Assembly (NCBI GenBank): GCA_949432885.1
Contig: CASQXY010000006.1
Span: 1 to 64,000 of the forward strand
DNA: 64,000 nt
Source: an uncultured bacterium
GTDB taxonomy: Bacteria; Bacillota; Clostridia; Christensenellales; CAG-917
Direction: 5' to 3'
Below are positions 1 through 7,806 of the stretch, piece by piece. The position numbers were made by a program, and so were the translations under genes. Under the pieces are notes generated by a model. The model was given only the letters and a program-made list of their open reading frames with translations, was not told the DNA's origin and searched no databases. The stretch's first letter is position 1, and each line of letters starts with the position of its first letter.

Positions 1-63
1 TTTCCCTTTAAGAACAACATTTAATAAAATTTTTCGCTATTTCAGCAAAATTTTCAAAATCAC

Positions 64-92
64 TTGCGCTTTTTTTTTATATATGATATTAT
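64..92 (+). promoter_or_regulatory. Promoter of tRNA-Glu
   Basis: TTGCGC at 64-69 and TATTAT at 87-92 are separated by 17 bases, with TGA just before the -10 (extended -10). The tRNA starts 17 bases after the -10. Confidence 0.7.
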
Positions 93-108
93 CACCTTAC
101 TTTTGAAT

Positions 109-184
109 GCCCTCATGGTCAAGCGGTTCAAGACGTCGCCCTCTCACGGCGGAAACTAGGGTTCGATTCCCTATGGGGGTACCA
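109..184 (+). tRNA. tRNA-Glu(CTC)
   Basis: The sequence folds as a full cloverleaf. The acceptor stem 109-115 pairs with 174-180, with G-U at the first pair. The D stem is GTC/GAC, the anticodon stem is 136-140/148-152 with loop CTCTCAC, and anticodon CTC lies at 143-145. The T arm is 157-173 with loop TTCGATT. The discriminator is A181 and the CCA end is encoded at 182-184. The anticodon-stem region closely resembles known bacterial tRNA-Glu. It reads GAG codons. Confidence 0.93.
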
Positions 185-188
185 CTCG

Positions 189-219
189 AAAATGCGCACT
201 TACAGGTGCGCATTTTTTA
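189..219 (+). terminator. Terminator of tRNA-Glu
   Basis: The 8-bp stem AATGCGCA/TGCGCATT has a short loop and is followed by a T run, directly after the tRNA CCA end. Confidence 0.8.
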
Positions 220-509
220 TGCGAAAAACGCGGCGCCCCTCTTAGCGCATTTTCTCGTTTTCTCCGCACCAATCATTATGCGATATCAATTCAAACAATC
301 GTTATAACTCTAAACCCTGTTTCGCTAATGAGTTGCTTGGAGGCTTGCTTCGCTCGCGGTTAGCGGTATTCTATTTAGCATGTGTTTATATATCGGGAAT
401 CGAACAGGCGGAAAAGCACAAATCCGCTAATATGTTGATTGTTTCAAGAGTGAACTGTTATTTCCGAAAACAGTGCTGGAAATACGATAAGTGTTTCAAA
501 TTTTCAGTT

Positions 510-529
510 CACTCAAAGCTCTTGCACTT
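510..529. repeat. Dispersed repeat A, copy 1
   Basis: The 20-bp piece beginning CACTCAAAGCT and ending CTTGCACTT matches 30174-30193 at 19 of 20 positions. Both copies lie in gene-free DNA. Confidence 0.5.
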
Positions 530-579
530 TATTTGATAGGTGTTTGCACGGCAAAAAGTATTCAGAAAATTATACATCT

Positions 580-598
580 GCGGGAGGGACGTCCGAAG
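580..598. repeat. Dispersed repeat B, copy 1
   Basis: GCGGGAGGGAC followed by GTCCGAAG resembles 30461-30481. It follows repeat A in the same order and orientation as at the second locus. Confidence 0.4.
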
Positions 599-659
599 TG
601 AAGGGGACGGGCGTTTTATTCAAAATACTCACGATACATATTTATAGAATGCATCAATA

Positions 660-696
660 AAATACACGATACGTATTGCGCACGTATCGTGTATTT
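660..696. repeat. Perfect 15-bp inverted repeat
   Basis: The arm AAATACACGATACGT at 660-674 pairs exactly with 682-696 around a 7-base loop. No T run follows, so it is not an ordinary terminator. The core CACGTATCGTG reappears near 32990. Confidence 0.75.
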
Positions 697-735
697 CGAT
701 AAATTCAGCATTATTTCAAATTGAGTCCGTTATAA

Positions 736-765
736 TTGACTATCGCGCGGATGCGGGTTTATAAT
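736..765 (+). promoter_or_regulatory. Probable promoter of the M20 peptidase gene
   Basis: TTGACT at 736-741 and TATAAT at 760-765 are separated by 18 bases, 29 bases before the GTG start. Confidence 0.6.
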
Positions 766-793
766 TACATAAATTAAATTATGAGGTGCAACA

Positions 794-2107
794 GTGAAAA
801 ATCAAAACGGATACGTAGACAGCTTTGCAAGGCTTATTCAGTGCCCGACCGTGACGGACAGCGGTCATGAATATTTTAAAGCGTTTCATGACGTACTGGA
901 CGAGGAGTTCCCGAATGTCACTGCGAAATGCGAAAAGATAGAGCTGGGCAGAGATGTGCTCTTGTATAAGTGGACGGGCAAATCGAGCGAGAAGCCCGTC
1001 GTGCTTATGGCTCATCAGGATGTAGTGCCAGCAATCGGCGGAGACTGGAAGCATGAACCCTTCGGCGCGACCGTCGAAAACGGCAAAATGTACGGCAGAG
1101 GCACAATCGACTGCAAGAATACGCTGTTTTGCACTATACAGGCGGTTGATGAGCTGATTGAGAGCGGATTTGTTCCGCCTTACGATATATATCTTTCTTA
1201 CAGCGACTGCGAGGAAAATTCCGGACCCGGCGCGGAAATGGCAAGAGACTGGTTTAAGGCGCACGGAGTGAAGCCGTACATAGTCGTTGACGAAGGCGGC
1301 GCTATTATACGCAAGCCCGCAAAGCAGGTCACAAAGGATATTTGCGCGGTCGGAATACTCGAAAAAGGCTATGCCGACGTCAAATTTATTGCGAGAGGCA
1401 TTGGCGGACACAGCTCCCAGCCTCCGAAAAACACGCCTATCGCAAGATTGGGTGCGCTCATTGCTTACTGCGAGAAGCATACGTTGTTCAAGGCTAAGAA
1501 AACTGCGCCCGCAACCGCTATGGTCAAGGGGTTGGGCGAAGTTCTGAACTCGGGACTCAAATTCATAGCCAAGAGCTTCGGCGGAACGGAGCTGTTTGCC
1601 AAGCTCGCCCGCAGATACGGCGGCGCGTATGGCTCGGCTATGTTCTCAACGACAATGGTGTTTACAATGATGGACGGTGCGACGGCGCCGAATATAATTC
1701 CGCAGGAGGCATGGGTAAACGCAAATCTGAGGATATCTCCCAACGATACGGCAGAGAAATGCTTTAAGAAGCTGCGGAAAATAGCAAAGAAATTCGACGT
1801 GGATATGGAAGTAGTAAAGAGCAGGGAAGCGTCGCCTATGGTGGATTTGTCAAGCGACGGCTACAAGGTGTTTGCAGAAGCTGTGAAGAAGACCTATCCC
1901 GACGTAGCGGTAGTGCCGTACTATATGTTCGGCGGTACGGACTGCCGCACTATGCAGGAGATAGCGACGACGGCAATACGTTGTACGCCTTGCGCACTCA
2001 GCAGCGAACAGCTCGGCGGAATGCACGCCTCGAACGAGAACGTGGACATAAAATCGATAGAGGAGACCGTAGCGTTCTTCAAGAATTTCCTGCAAATGCT
2101 CAGATAA
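794..2107 (+). CDS. M20 family metallopeptidase (dipeptidase/deacylase type)
   Basis: This 437-residue cytosolic protein belongs to the M20 di-zinc peptidase group (ArgE/DapE/carnosinase relatives), which hydrolyse peptide or acyl-amide bonds. Visible family motifs are the metal-binding H74xD76 in MAHQDVVP, the bridging D106 in GRGTIDCK, the general base/ligand pair E140-E141 in DCEENSGPG, and a late histidine in GGMHASNE. The lid domain sits in the middle (roughly 190-310). The start is GTG at 794, chosen because GAGGTG at 783-788 is a good ribosome site. It is monocistronic, with its own promoter and a separate promoter for the next gene. The exact substrate cannot be read from sequence; dipeptides or N-acyl amino acids are both possible. 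Confidence 0.88.
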   Translation: MKNQNGYVDSFARLIQCPTVTDSGHEYFKAFHDVLDEEFPNVTAKCEKIELGRDVLLYKWTGKSSEKPVVLMAHQDVVPAIGGDWKHEPFGATVENGKMYGRGTIDCKNTLFCTIQAVDELIESGFVPPYDIYLSYSDCEENSGPGAEMARDWFKAHGVKPYIVVDEGGAIIRKPAKQVTKDICAVGILEKGYADVKFIARGIGGHSSQPPKNTPIARLGALIAYCEKHTLFKAKKTAPATAMVKGLGEVLNSGLKFIAKSFGGTELFAKLARRYGGAYGSAMFSTTMVFTMMDGATAPNIIPQEAWVNANLRISPNDTAEKCFKKLRKIAKKFDVDMEVVKSREASPMVDLSSDGYKVFAEAVKKTYPDVAVVPYYMFGGTDCRTMQEIATTAIRCTPCALSSEQLGGMHASNENVDIKSIEETVAFFKNFLQMLR

Positions 2108-2142
2108 GTAGTCCACAAAACGTTTTAAACTCGCGCTTCTTA

Positions 2143-2171
2143 TTGACAACTTATTATTATAATTTTATAAT
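2143..2171 (+). promoter_or_regulatory. Promoter of ppa
   Basis: Perfect consensus TTGACA (2143-2148), 17-base spacer, TATAAT (2166-2171). Confidence 0.85.
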
Positions 2172-2226
2172 AGTAGTTATGAAAATTGCGGTTTCGTTTA
2201 TATGGAAACGCAAAATAGGAGATTAT

Positions 2227-2757
2227 ATGAATATATGGCATGACGTTGACCCATCGCGCATATCACCCACTGATTTTTTGGCGGTAATCGAGATTTCTAA
2301 GGGCAGCAAAAACAAATACGAGCTTGACAAAGCCACGGGTACGCTTATACTCGACAGAGTGCTCTATACGTCCACTCACTATCCCGCGAACTACGGCTTT
2401 ATTCCGCTTACGTATTCGGAGGACAACGACCCGCTCGACGTACTTGTACTGTGTTCGGAGCCCGTGGTGCCGCTTACCCTCGTAAGATGTTATCCAATCG
2501 GCGTTATGATGATGCAGGACAGCGACGAAATGGACTATAAGATTATTGCGATTCCGTACAAAGACCCGACGTGGAACACATACAGGGAGATAGAGGAATT
2601 GCCGCAGCACATAATGGAGGAGATGTCTCACTTCTTCCGCGTGTATAAACAGCTCGAAGGCAAGCAGACGACGGTGTTTCAGGTCAAGAGCCGCGAACAT
2701 GCGGAGTTGATTATCAAAGAGAATATAGCCGAATACAAAAAGAAATTCCATAAATAA
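2227..2757 (+). CDS. ppa: Inorganic pyrophosphatase, family I
   Basis: This soluble enzyme hydrolyses pyrophosphate to two phosphates, pulling nucleotide polymerisation and aminoacylation forward. The 176-residue length is normal for the family. The Mg-binding signature DNDPLDVLVL follows YGFIPLTYSE, with further acidic residues in DSDEMDYK. The start ATG at 2227 is set by the TAGGAG site at 2216-2221; the frame stays open far upstream into the preceding gene, but that extension has no family similarity. A perfect-consensus promoter lies just upstream and a hairpin downstream, so it is a strong single-gene unit. Confidence 0.93.
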   Translation: MNIWHDVDPSRISPTDFLAVIEISKGSKNKYELDKATGTLILDRVLYTSTHYPANYGFIPLTYSEDNDPLDVLVLCSEPVVPLTLVRCYPIGVMMMQDSDEMDYKIIAIPYKDPTWNTYREIEELPQHIMEEMSHFFRVYKQLEGKQTTVFQVKSREHAELIIKENIAEYKKKFHK

Positions 2758-2778
2758 TGATATTACGGCATTATAGTG

Positions 2779-2805
2779 ACGGAGCAAAGTTATATTTTGC
2801 TCCGT
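2779..2805 (+). terminator. Probable terminator of ppa
   Basis: Stem ACGGAGCAAA with TTTTGCTCCGT around a short loop, 22 bases after the ppa stop. The T run is weak. Confidence 0.5.
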
Positions 2806-2875
2806 TGTCTGATTAAATGAACTTTAACGGCGGCGCTATATTATTGTTTGCGTCCGCCCCGACAAAGGAGAGTTT

Positions 2876-4303
2876 ATGATATACGATTGTATTGTGATAG
2901 GGGGAGGCGTTATAGGAACGGCGGCGCTTGACAGACTTGCGCGCTACAATCTTGACGTCTTACTCCTCGAAAAGGAAGACGACGTAGCCTCGTTTACGAC
3001 TCGCGCGAACAGCGGAATCGTACATGCAGGCTATGACTGCGAGCCCGACACGGCAAAGGCGCGCTTTAACGTGCGCGGCAACGAGCTTATTTGGCGCGAC
3101 GCGGAGGAGCTTGACGTGCCTCATCTGAAATGCGGTTCGATAGTCGTCGCAACCGCGGAGCAGAAAAACAGGCTGGAACAGTTGAAGCAAAAAGCCGAAA
3201 AGAACGGCGTAGAGGTGAAAATCCTAGACAGAGAGCAAACTCTTGCCATAGAACCGAACGTTGCGGACGGCATACAGTACAGCCTGTACGCGCCGTCGGC
3301 AGGCATAATATCGCCTTATCAGCTTGCGATAGCCTATGCGGACAGAGCGATACTCAACGGCGCGAAAATAGAATTGAGCTCTCCCGTTACCGAGATAAAA
3401 AAGGTTGAGGACGGATTTACGGTCACAACGACGCGCGGAGAGTATAAATCGAAAATGGTCATCAACTGCGCGGGAGCGAACGGAGCGCAGATAAACGAAC
3501 TGGCAGGCGCCGAGCATTTTGAAACGGTTTATCGCAGAGGCGACTATTACGTATTGGACAATTCCGAGCGCAAAAACGTGCATACGGTTATTTTCCCGTT
3601 ACCTACGGCGGCGGGCAAAGGCATTCTCGTAGCGCCTACCGCGGACGGCAACGTCATATACGGTCCCACCGCTGTCGATACGGCGGACCAAACGGATACG
3701 GCAACCTCGAGAGAGAGCTTAGACAGCATACGCGCAAACGTGCCTCTCTCATATAAAAGCGCCGCTTTCAACAAATGCATACGCGTGTACGCAGGCTTGC
3801 GTACGCTTATCGGGCACGATTTTGTGATAAAGCAGTCCGACGTGCTTGACGGCTATATTATGGCGATAGGCATTTGCTCGCCGGGGCTTTCTTCTGCGCC
3901 CGCCATTGCGGAGTATATCGAAGATATGGTCATAAGCAAGCTTAATCCCTCAAAAAAGGAAAATACGGTTTGCATTATGCCGAGGCACAAGAGGCTTATG
4001 GAGCTCGGTGATGAGGAGCTCGACTCGCTTATTGCGAAGGACAGCGCTTGGGGCAGAATCGTTTGCCGTTGCGAGAAGGTTACGGAAGCGGAGATAGTGG
4101 AAGCGATTCATTCGCCGCTTGCCGCCACGACGGTTGACGCCGTGAAGCGCAGAACGCGCGCGGGAATGGGCAGATGTCAGGGGGGCTTCTGCGGTCCGAG
4201 AGTTATGGAAATTATATCGAGAGAACTGAATATCCCTTTAAACGAAGTCAAAAAAGGCGGCGGAGCTTCCATCGCAAGATACAGGGTCAAGGAGGTGGAA
4301 TGA
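2876..4303 (+). CDS. FAD-dependent oxidoreductase, GlpA-like, with C-terminal Fe-S domain
   Basis: This 475-residue protein resembles the catalytic subunit of glycerol-3-phosphate dehydrogenase and related DAO-family oxidases. The FAD-binding Rossmann motif VIGGGVIGTAALDRL is at about residue 7. A DAO fold fills most of the chain. A BFD-like [2Fe-2S] domain closes it, with C397xC399 and C434/C439 (CQGGFC). ATG 2876 follows AAAGGAGAG. Its stop overlaps the start of the next flavoprotein, and a DUF1667 gene follows, a triad seen repeatedly in Clostridia. The likely reaction is glycerol-3-phosphate to dihydroxyacetone phosphate, but other 2-hydroxy acids cannot be excluded. No glpK or glpF is adjacent. 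Confidence 0.8.
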   Translation: MIYDCIVIGGGVIGTAALDRLARYNLDVLLLEKEDDVASFTTRANSGIVHAGYDCEPDTAKARFNVRGNELIWRDAEELDVPHLKCGSIVVATAEQKNRLEQLKQKAEKNGVEVKILDREQTLAIEPNVADGIQYSLYAPSAGIISPYQLAIAYADRAILNGAKIELSSPVTEIKKVEDGFTVTTTRGEYKSKMVINCAGANGAQINELAGAEHFETVYRRGDYYVLDNSERKNVHTVIFPLPTAAGKGILVAPTADGNVIYGPTAVDTADQTDTATSRESLDSIRANVPLSYKSAAFNKCIRVYAGLRTLIGHDFVIKQSDVLDGYIMAIGICSPGLSSAPAIAEYIEDMVISKLNPSKKENTVCIMPRHKRLMELGDEELDSLIAKDSAWGRIVCRCEKVTEAEIVEAIHSPLAATTVDAVKRRTRAGMGRCQGGFCGPRVMEIISRELNIPLNEVKKGGGASIARYRVKEVE

Positions 4304-5544
4304 TGCGCAATTTGGATTTTGACGTGGTGATTATAGGCGGAGGACCGGCGGGCATGGCGGCGGCGCTGTCGGCGCGCGCAAACGGCGCGAGCGCGGTTAT
4401 TCTCGAAAGGGACGTGCGGTTGGGCGGCATTCTCAATCAATGCATACATCAAGGTTTCGGTCTTCACTATTTCGGAGAGGAGATGACGGGACCGGAATAT
4501 GCAGACAGATTCCGCAAACTGGTAGAAAAAGAAGATATAACCGTAATGTTGGAAAGTATGGTTCTGTCTCTCGACGGAGATAAGCGCGTGACTGTGCTTT
4601 CTCCGACGGAAGGGCTGTGCCGAATAAATGCGAAAGCGATAGTTTTGGCAATGGGTTGCAGAGAGCGAACAGCCGGCGCGATAGCGCTTGCAGGCAGCAG
4701 ACCTGCGGGCATATATACCGCCGGTATGGCTCAGAAGATATGCAACGTCGACGGTTATTTGGTAGGTAAAGAGGTTGTAATATTGGGCAGCGGCGACATC
4801 GGTCTTATTATGGCGCGCCGTATGACGACGGAGGGTGCGAGGGTCAAGCTTGTAATCGAGCTTATGCCGTATTCGAGCGGACTCAAACGTAATATCGTTC
4901 AGTGTCTAGACGATTATGACATCCCAATAAAGTATTCCCACACCGTCACGCGCGTGGAGGGTTCGCCCGCTCTTACGGGCTTATACTATGCGCCTGTGGA
5001 CGAAAACAGAAGACCCATACTCGAAAAGGAGCAATACATATCCTGCGACACTCTCTTGCTGTCCGTAGGACTTATTCCCGAAAACGATTTGCTGAGCGGA
5101 CTCAACGTAGAGATGAGCGGAATAACGCAGGGGGCAGTTGTGGACGAAAACAGAATGACTTCGATTGACGGAGTATTCTCCTGCGGAAACGTGCTTCACG
5201 TTCACGACCTCGTGGACAACGTATCCAAGGAAGCGGAGATTGCGGGTAAAGCCGCCGCGGAATATGCGAAAAACGGCGGAGCGCCCGATAGAGATTACGT
5301 CTCTGTCAGAGCGACGGACGGCGTGCGGTACGCGCTTCCCCAGCGGATAGGCAAGGGCGAGGGTAAAGTGAAAATATTCCTGCGCGTAGGCGACGTATAT
5401 AAAAACTGCAAGCTGATTGCCGAAAGCGGCGATAAGACGTTGTTCTCAAAGAAGTTTATGGTGCTTGCCCCCGGCGAGATGGGCAGCTTGGAAATTGACA
5501 GAAGCCTTATAGATGGCGACGTTGTTGTGAGGTTGGAAAAATGA
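4303..5544 (+). CDS. NAD(P)/FAD-dependent oxidoreductase (pyridine-disulfide type), partner of the GlpA-like protein
   Basis: This 413-residue flavoprotein has an N-terminal FAD motif VVIIGGGPAGMAAALSARANG and a second dinucleotide site VVILGSGDIGLIMARR near residue 155. A terminal FAD-contact region reads GVFSCGNVLHVHDLVD. It likely transfers electrons between the Fe-S domain of the GlpA-like partner and NAD(P) or another carrier. Two ATGs occur in tandem (4300 and 4303). I prefer 4303 because the GGAGGT at 4291-4296 is six bases upstream. It overlaps the previous stop by one base and its own stop overlaps the DUF1667 gene, so the three are translationally coupled. Confidence 0.8.
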   Translation: MRNLDFDVVIIGGGPAGMAAALSARANGASAVILERDVRLGGILNQCIHQGFGLHYFGEEMTGPEYADRFRKLVEKEDITVMLESMVLSLDGDKRVTVLSPTEGLCRINAKAIVLAMGCRERTAGAIALAGSRPAGIYTAGMAQKICNVDGYLVGKEVVILGSGDIGLIMARRMTTEGARVKLVIELMPYSSGLKRNIVQCLDDYDIPIKYSHTVTRVEGSPALTGLYYAPVDENRRPILEKEQYISCDTLLLSVGLIPENDLLSGLNVEMSGITQGAVVDENRMTSIDGVFSCGNVLHVHDLVDNVSKEAEIAGKAAAEYAKNGGAPDRDYVSVRATDGVRYALPQRIGKGEGKVKIFLRVGDVYKNCKLIAESGDKTLFSKKFMVLAPGEMGSLEIDRSLIDGDVVVRLEK

Positions 5545-5882
5545 ATACGATTTGTATAAAATGCCCGATGGGCTGTCCGCTTATCGTTGAGGAGCGCGAC
5601 GGCAGAATTACGGTGAGCGGCAACACATGCAAAAGGGGAGAGGTTTACGGCACGGAGGAATACTCTCAGCCCAAGCGCGCGATAACGTCGCTTGTCAGGA
5701 CGGAGAGCGGCGAAGTCGCTTCCGTCAAAACAAGCTGCGACATACCCAAGAGCAGAATTAAGGACGTAGTGGATTTTATAGGCGGACTTACCGCATGCGA
5801 CGAGGCGCGCATAGGCGACGTGGTCGCACACGACGTGCTCGGTCTCGGCGCGGACATTGTGATAACGGGCAGACGCCGTTAA
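5541..5882 (+). CDS. DUF1667 cysteine-rich small protein
   Basis: This 113-residue protein has an N-terminal cluster C5xxC8xxxC12 with a further C30, suggesting bound metal or an Fe-S centre. DUF1667 proteins characteristically follow a GlpA-like and a pyridine-disulfide-type flavoprotein, as here, and are assumed to be a third subunit or electron carrier of that complex. The start ATG overlaps the preceding stop in the ATGA arrangement. Function is inferred only from this fixed neighbourhood. Confidence 0.8.
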   Translation: MNTICIKCPMGCPLIVEERDGRITVSGNTCKRGEVYGTEEYSQPKRAITSLVRTESGEVASVKTSCDIPKSRIKDVVDFIGGLTACDEARIGDVVAHDVLGLGADIVITGRRR

Positions 5883-6064
5883 GTTTTTTGCGTATTTATG
5901 ACTGACTGCGTCCGAGAGAATACGCGACGTAAAACCCCCTTGCGGATATTTGCGATAAGTTAAAAACAAGTTCGTCATAAAATCTGCCGCAAACTACAAA
6001 AGCTAAACTTTATTTGTGCAAAACGGCATATAAACCGTCGATTTTGCAAACAAAAGTCAATTTT

Positions 6065-7612
6065 ATGAAGATTAGAGGCAAGCGAATTTTCAATTACCGT
6101 CCGATGTGTTTCTGCGCGGGTTCGCTTGCTCTCGGCATTATTTTGGGCGAAGCCGTCTACGGCGAAAGCATTGCGTTTATAATCGCAATTTGTTGCGTCG
6201 CGTTTCTTGCGGCTTTCGCTTTGGTTTTCATAAAGAAAGTAAGAAGATTCGTCTATATTCCGTTGGCGGCTTTGGTCGGTCTTATCGGAATAACCGCGTC
6301 GAGCATGGTTTACGACGCGAATATTATGAGCGGTTACGTCGGCGAGTTCACCGTCAGAGTTTCCGGCGAAATTATTATAGACGGCGACACCGCGACGTTT
6401 TATGCAAGCGATATCCGTATTGACGGAAACAAACTGAAATACGAATGCTTCGTTAGTATCCCGAGCACAGCGGAAATAGATTTCGACGCGGGCGATACCG
6501 TTAAGCTCACGGGCACACTGGCAGGAAAGGAGCACGTCAAATTTAACTCGTATTATGCCTCCGACCGTGCAAACGGCATCGGGTATTTTGCAACCGCTTC
6601 CGAAGCCGTAAAGCTGACCGACGGCGACGCGCCTTTCCCTCTTAATCTTCAACTGAAAATCAAGCGCATTCTCTATGAGAACACCGACCAATACACCTCG
6701 TCCATATGCCAGGCGCTTATACTCGGCGATAAACGCGGTATGGACGGAGATTTGTATGCGAGTATTTCCGCAAGCGGACTCGCCCACGTTCTTGCAGTGA
6801 GCGGTTTGCATATTACGACGCTCGCCGCCGCGATTTATTTTCTGCTGAGGAAGTTTAAGGTAAATCCCAAAATCGCGTTTATAATAGTCACTGCGCTTAC
6901 GTTTTTCTATTCGGCACTTTGCTCGTTCACCGCATCTTCTTTGAGAGCGTTTATTATGTGCGCGGTCTTTTCATTCGCTTCCGCGTTCGGCAGGAAAAGA
7001 GACAATCTGTCCGCGTTATCGTTTGCCGCGATACTCATATTGCTTTTCCGTCCTACGGCGATTATGGAGGTCGGTTTTCTGCTGTCGTTCTTTGCGGTTC
7101 TCGGGATATTCGCTTTTTACAGCCCGTTCAAAAGGTTCGGCATGAAAATCGTGAACAGGGTGAGTCCAAAACGCAATTTCGGAAAGAGATTCGCGGACGT
7201 ATGCGCCGTATCCCTGTCGGCAAACCTGCTGACGTTGCCTTTGGTTGCGTTTTTCTTCGGCAAAGTTCCCGTTTTGTTCTTGCTCGCAAATTTCATTGTG
7301 CTTCCGTACATGATGGCGATGTATATCGCGCTGTTGATACTCATGCTGCTTTCGCTGATAACGACCTTCGGCGGTTTTGTTTGGATAATGAAAATTTTGC
7401 TAATTCCGTTCAGGGTCTATGTAGGAGTGATTGGCAATCTGTCCTTTGCAAGCGTGCCTGTTCCGTCTGGCGTCTGCGCGATAATATGCTTTGAGATTAT
7501 CGCTCTGTTTTTATCGAAATACATTTTCGTAAACAGGAGAGCAAAGGCGATAACGGCGTTTCTATCAATCGCGCTCTCCGTTCTACTTTGCGCCGTATGC
7601 GCGCTTGTTTGA
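6065..7612 (+). CDS. comEC: ComEC/Rec2-type competence membrane protein, without metallo-beta-lactamase domain
   Basis: ComEC forms the inner-membrane channel for single-stranded DNA uptake. The protein has an N-terminal pair of membrane helices (residues 15-75), a soluble OB-like region (about 80-200), and the Competence domain with the hallmark SGLAHVLAVSGLHITTLAA followed by many membrane helices. At 515 residues it stops after the Competence domain, whereas many homologs run to 700-800 with a C-terminal metallo-beta-lactamase domain. No comEA is adjacent. ATG 6065 is preferred because hydrophobicity and family similarity start there, although its ribosome site is poor. An upstream TTG at 6014 is also open. 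Confidence 0.85.
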   Translation: MKIRGKRIFNYRPMCFCAGSLALGIILGEAVYGESIAFIIAICCVAFLAAFALVFIKKVRRFVYIPLAALVGLIGITASSMVYDANIMSGYVGEFTVRVSGEIIIDGDTATFYASDIRIDGNKLKYECFVSIPSTAEIDFDAGDTVKLTGTLAGKEHVKFNSYYASDRANGIGYFATASEAVKLTDGDAPFPLNLQLKIKRILYENTDQYTSSICQALILGDKRGMDGDLYASISASGLAHVLAVSGLHITTLAAAIYFLLRKFKVNPKIAFIIVTALTFFYSALCSFTASSLRAFIMCAVFSFASAFGRKRDNLSALSFAAILILLFRPTAIMEVGFLLSFFAVLGIFAFYSPFKRFGMKIVNRVSPKRNFGKRFADVCAVSLSANLLTLPLVAFFFGKVPVLFLLANFIVLPYMMAMYIALLILMLLSLITTFGGFVWIMKILLIPFRVYVGVIGNLSFASVPVPSGVCAIICFEIIALFLSKYIFVNRRAKAITAFLSIALSVLLCAVCALV

Positions 7613-7739
7613 CTCTCTGAATCATAAATAGTTTAGCGTAGATTCCGCAAAATGTGCGGTTGTAATAGGAAATTTACGGTTTATATGCAATTCGCGCGTT
7701 TTGTTACATATTTTACTATTAAGAAAAAATAAAAAGATA

Positions 7740-7768
7740 TTGCGTGCGCAAACTTTATGTGATAAAAT
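7740..7768 (+). promoter_or_regulatory. Promoter of the tandem-YegP membrane protein gene
   Basis: TTGCGT (7740-7745), 17 bases, TAAAAT (7763-7768) with TGA extended -10. Confidence 0.7.
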
Positions 7769-7806
7769 ATCTTATCGGAAATAGTAAATTTCAGCGGGGG
7801 ACATTG

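Larger units (their letters stand above)
220..735. other. Gene-free stretch with inverted repeats and dispersed repeat pieces
   Basis: No open frame here has a convincing ribosome site or family resemblance. The stretch holds an inverted repeat GAGTGAACTG (448-457)/CAGTTCACTC (505-514), two short pieces (510-529 and 580-598) that recur in the same order in the gene-free region at 30.1-30.5 kb, and a perfect 15-bp hairpin at 660-696. I checked for tmRNA, RNase P RNA and tRNA signatures and saw none. Confidence 0.5.
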
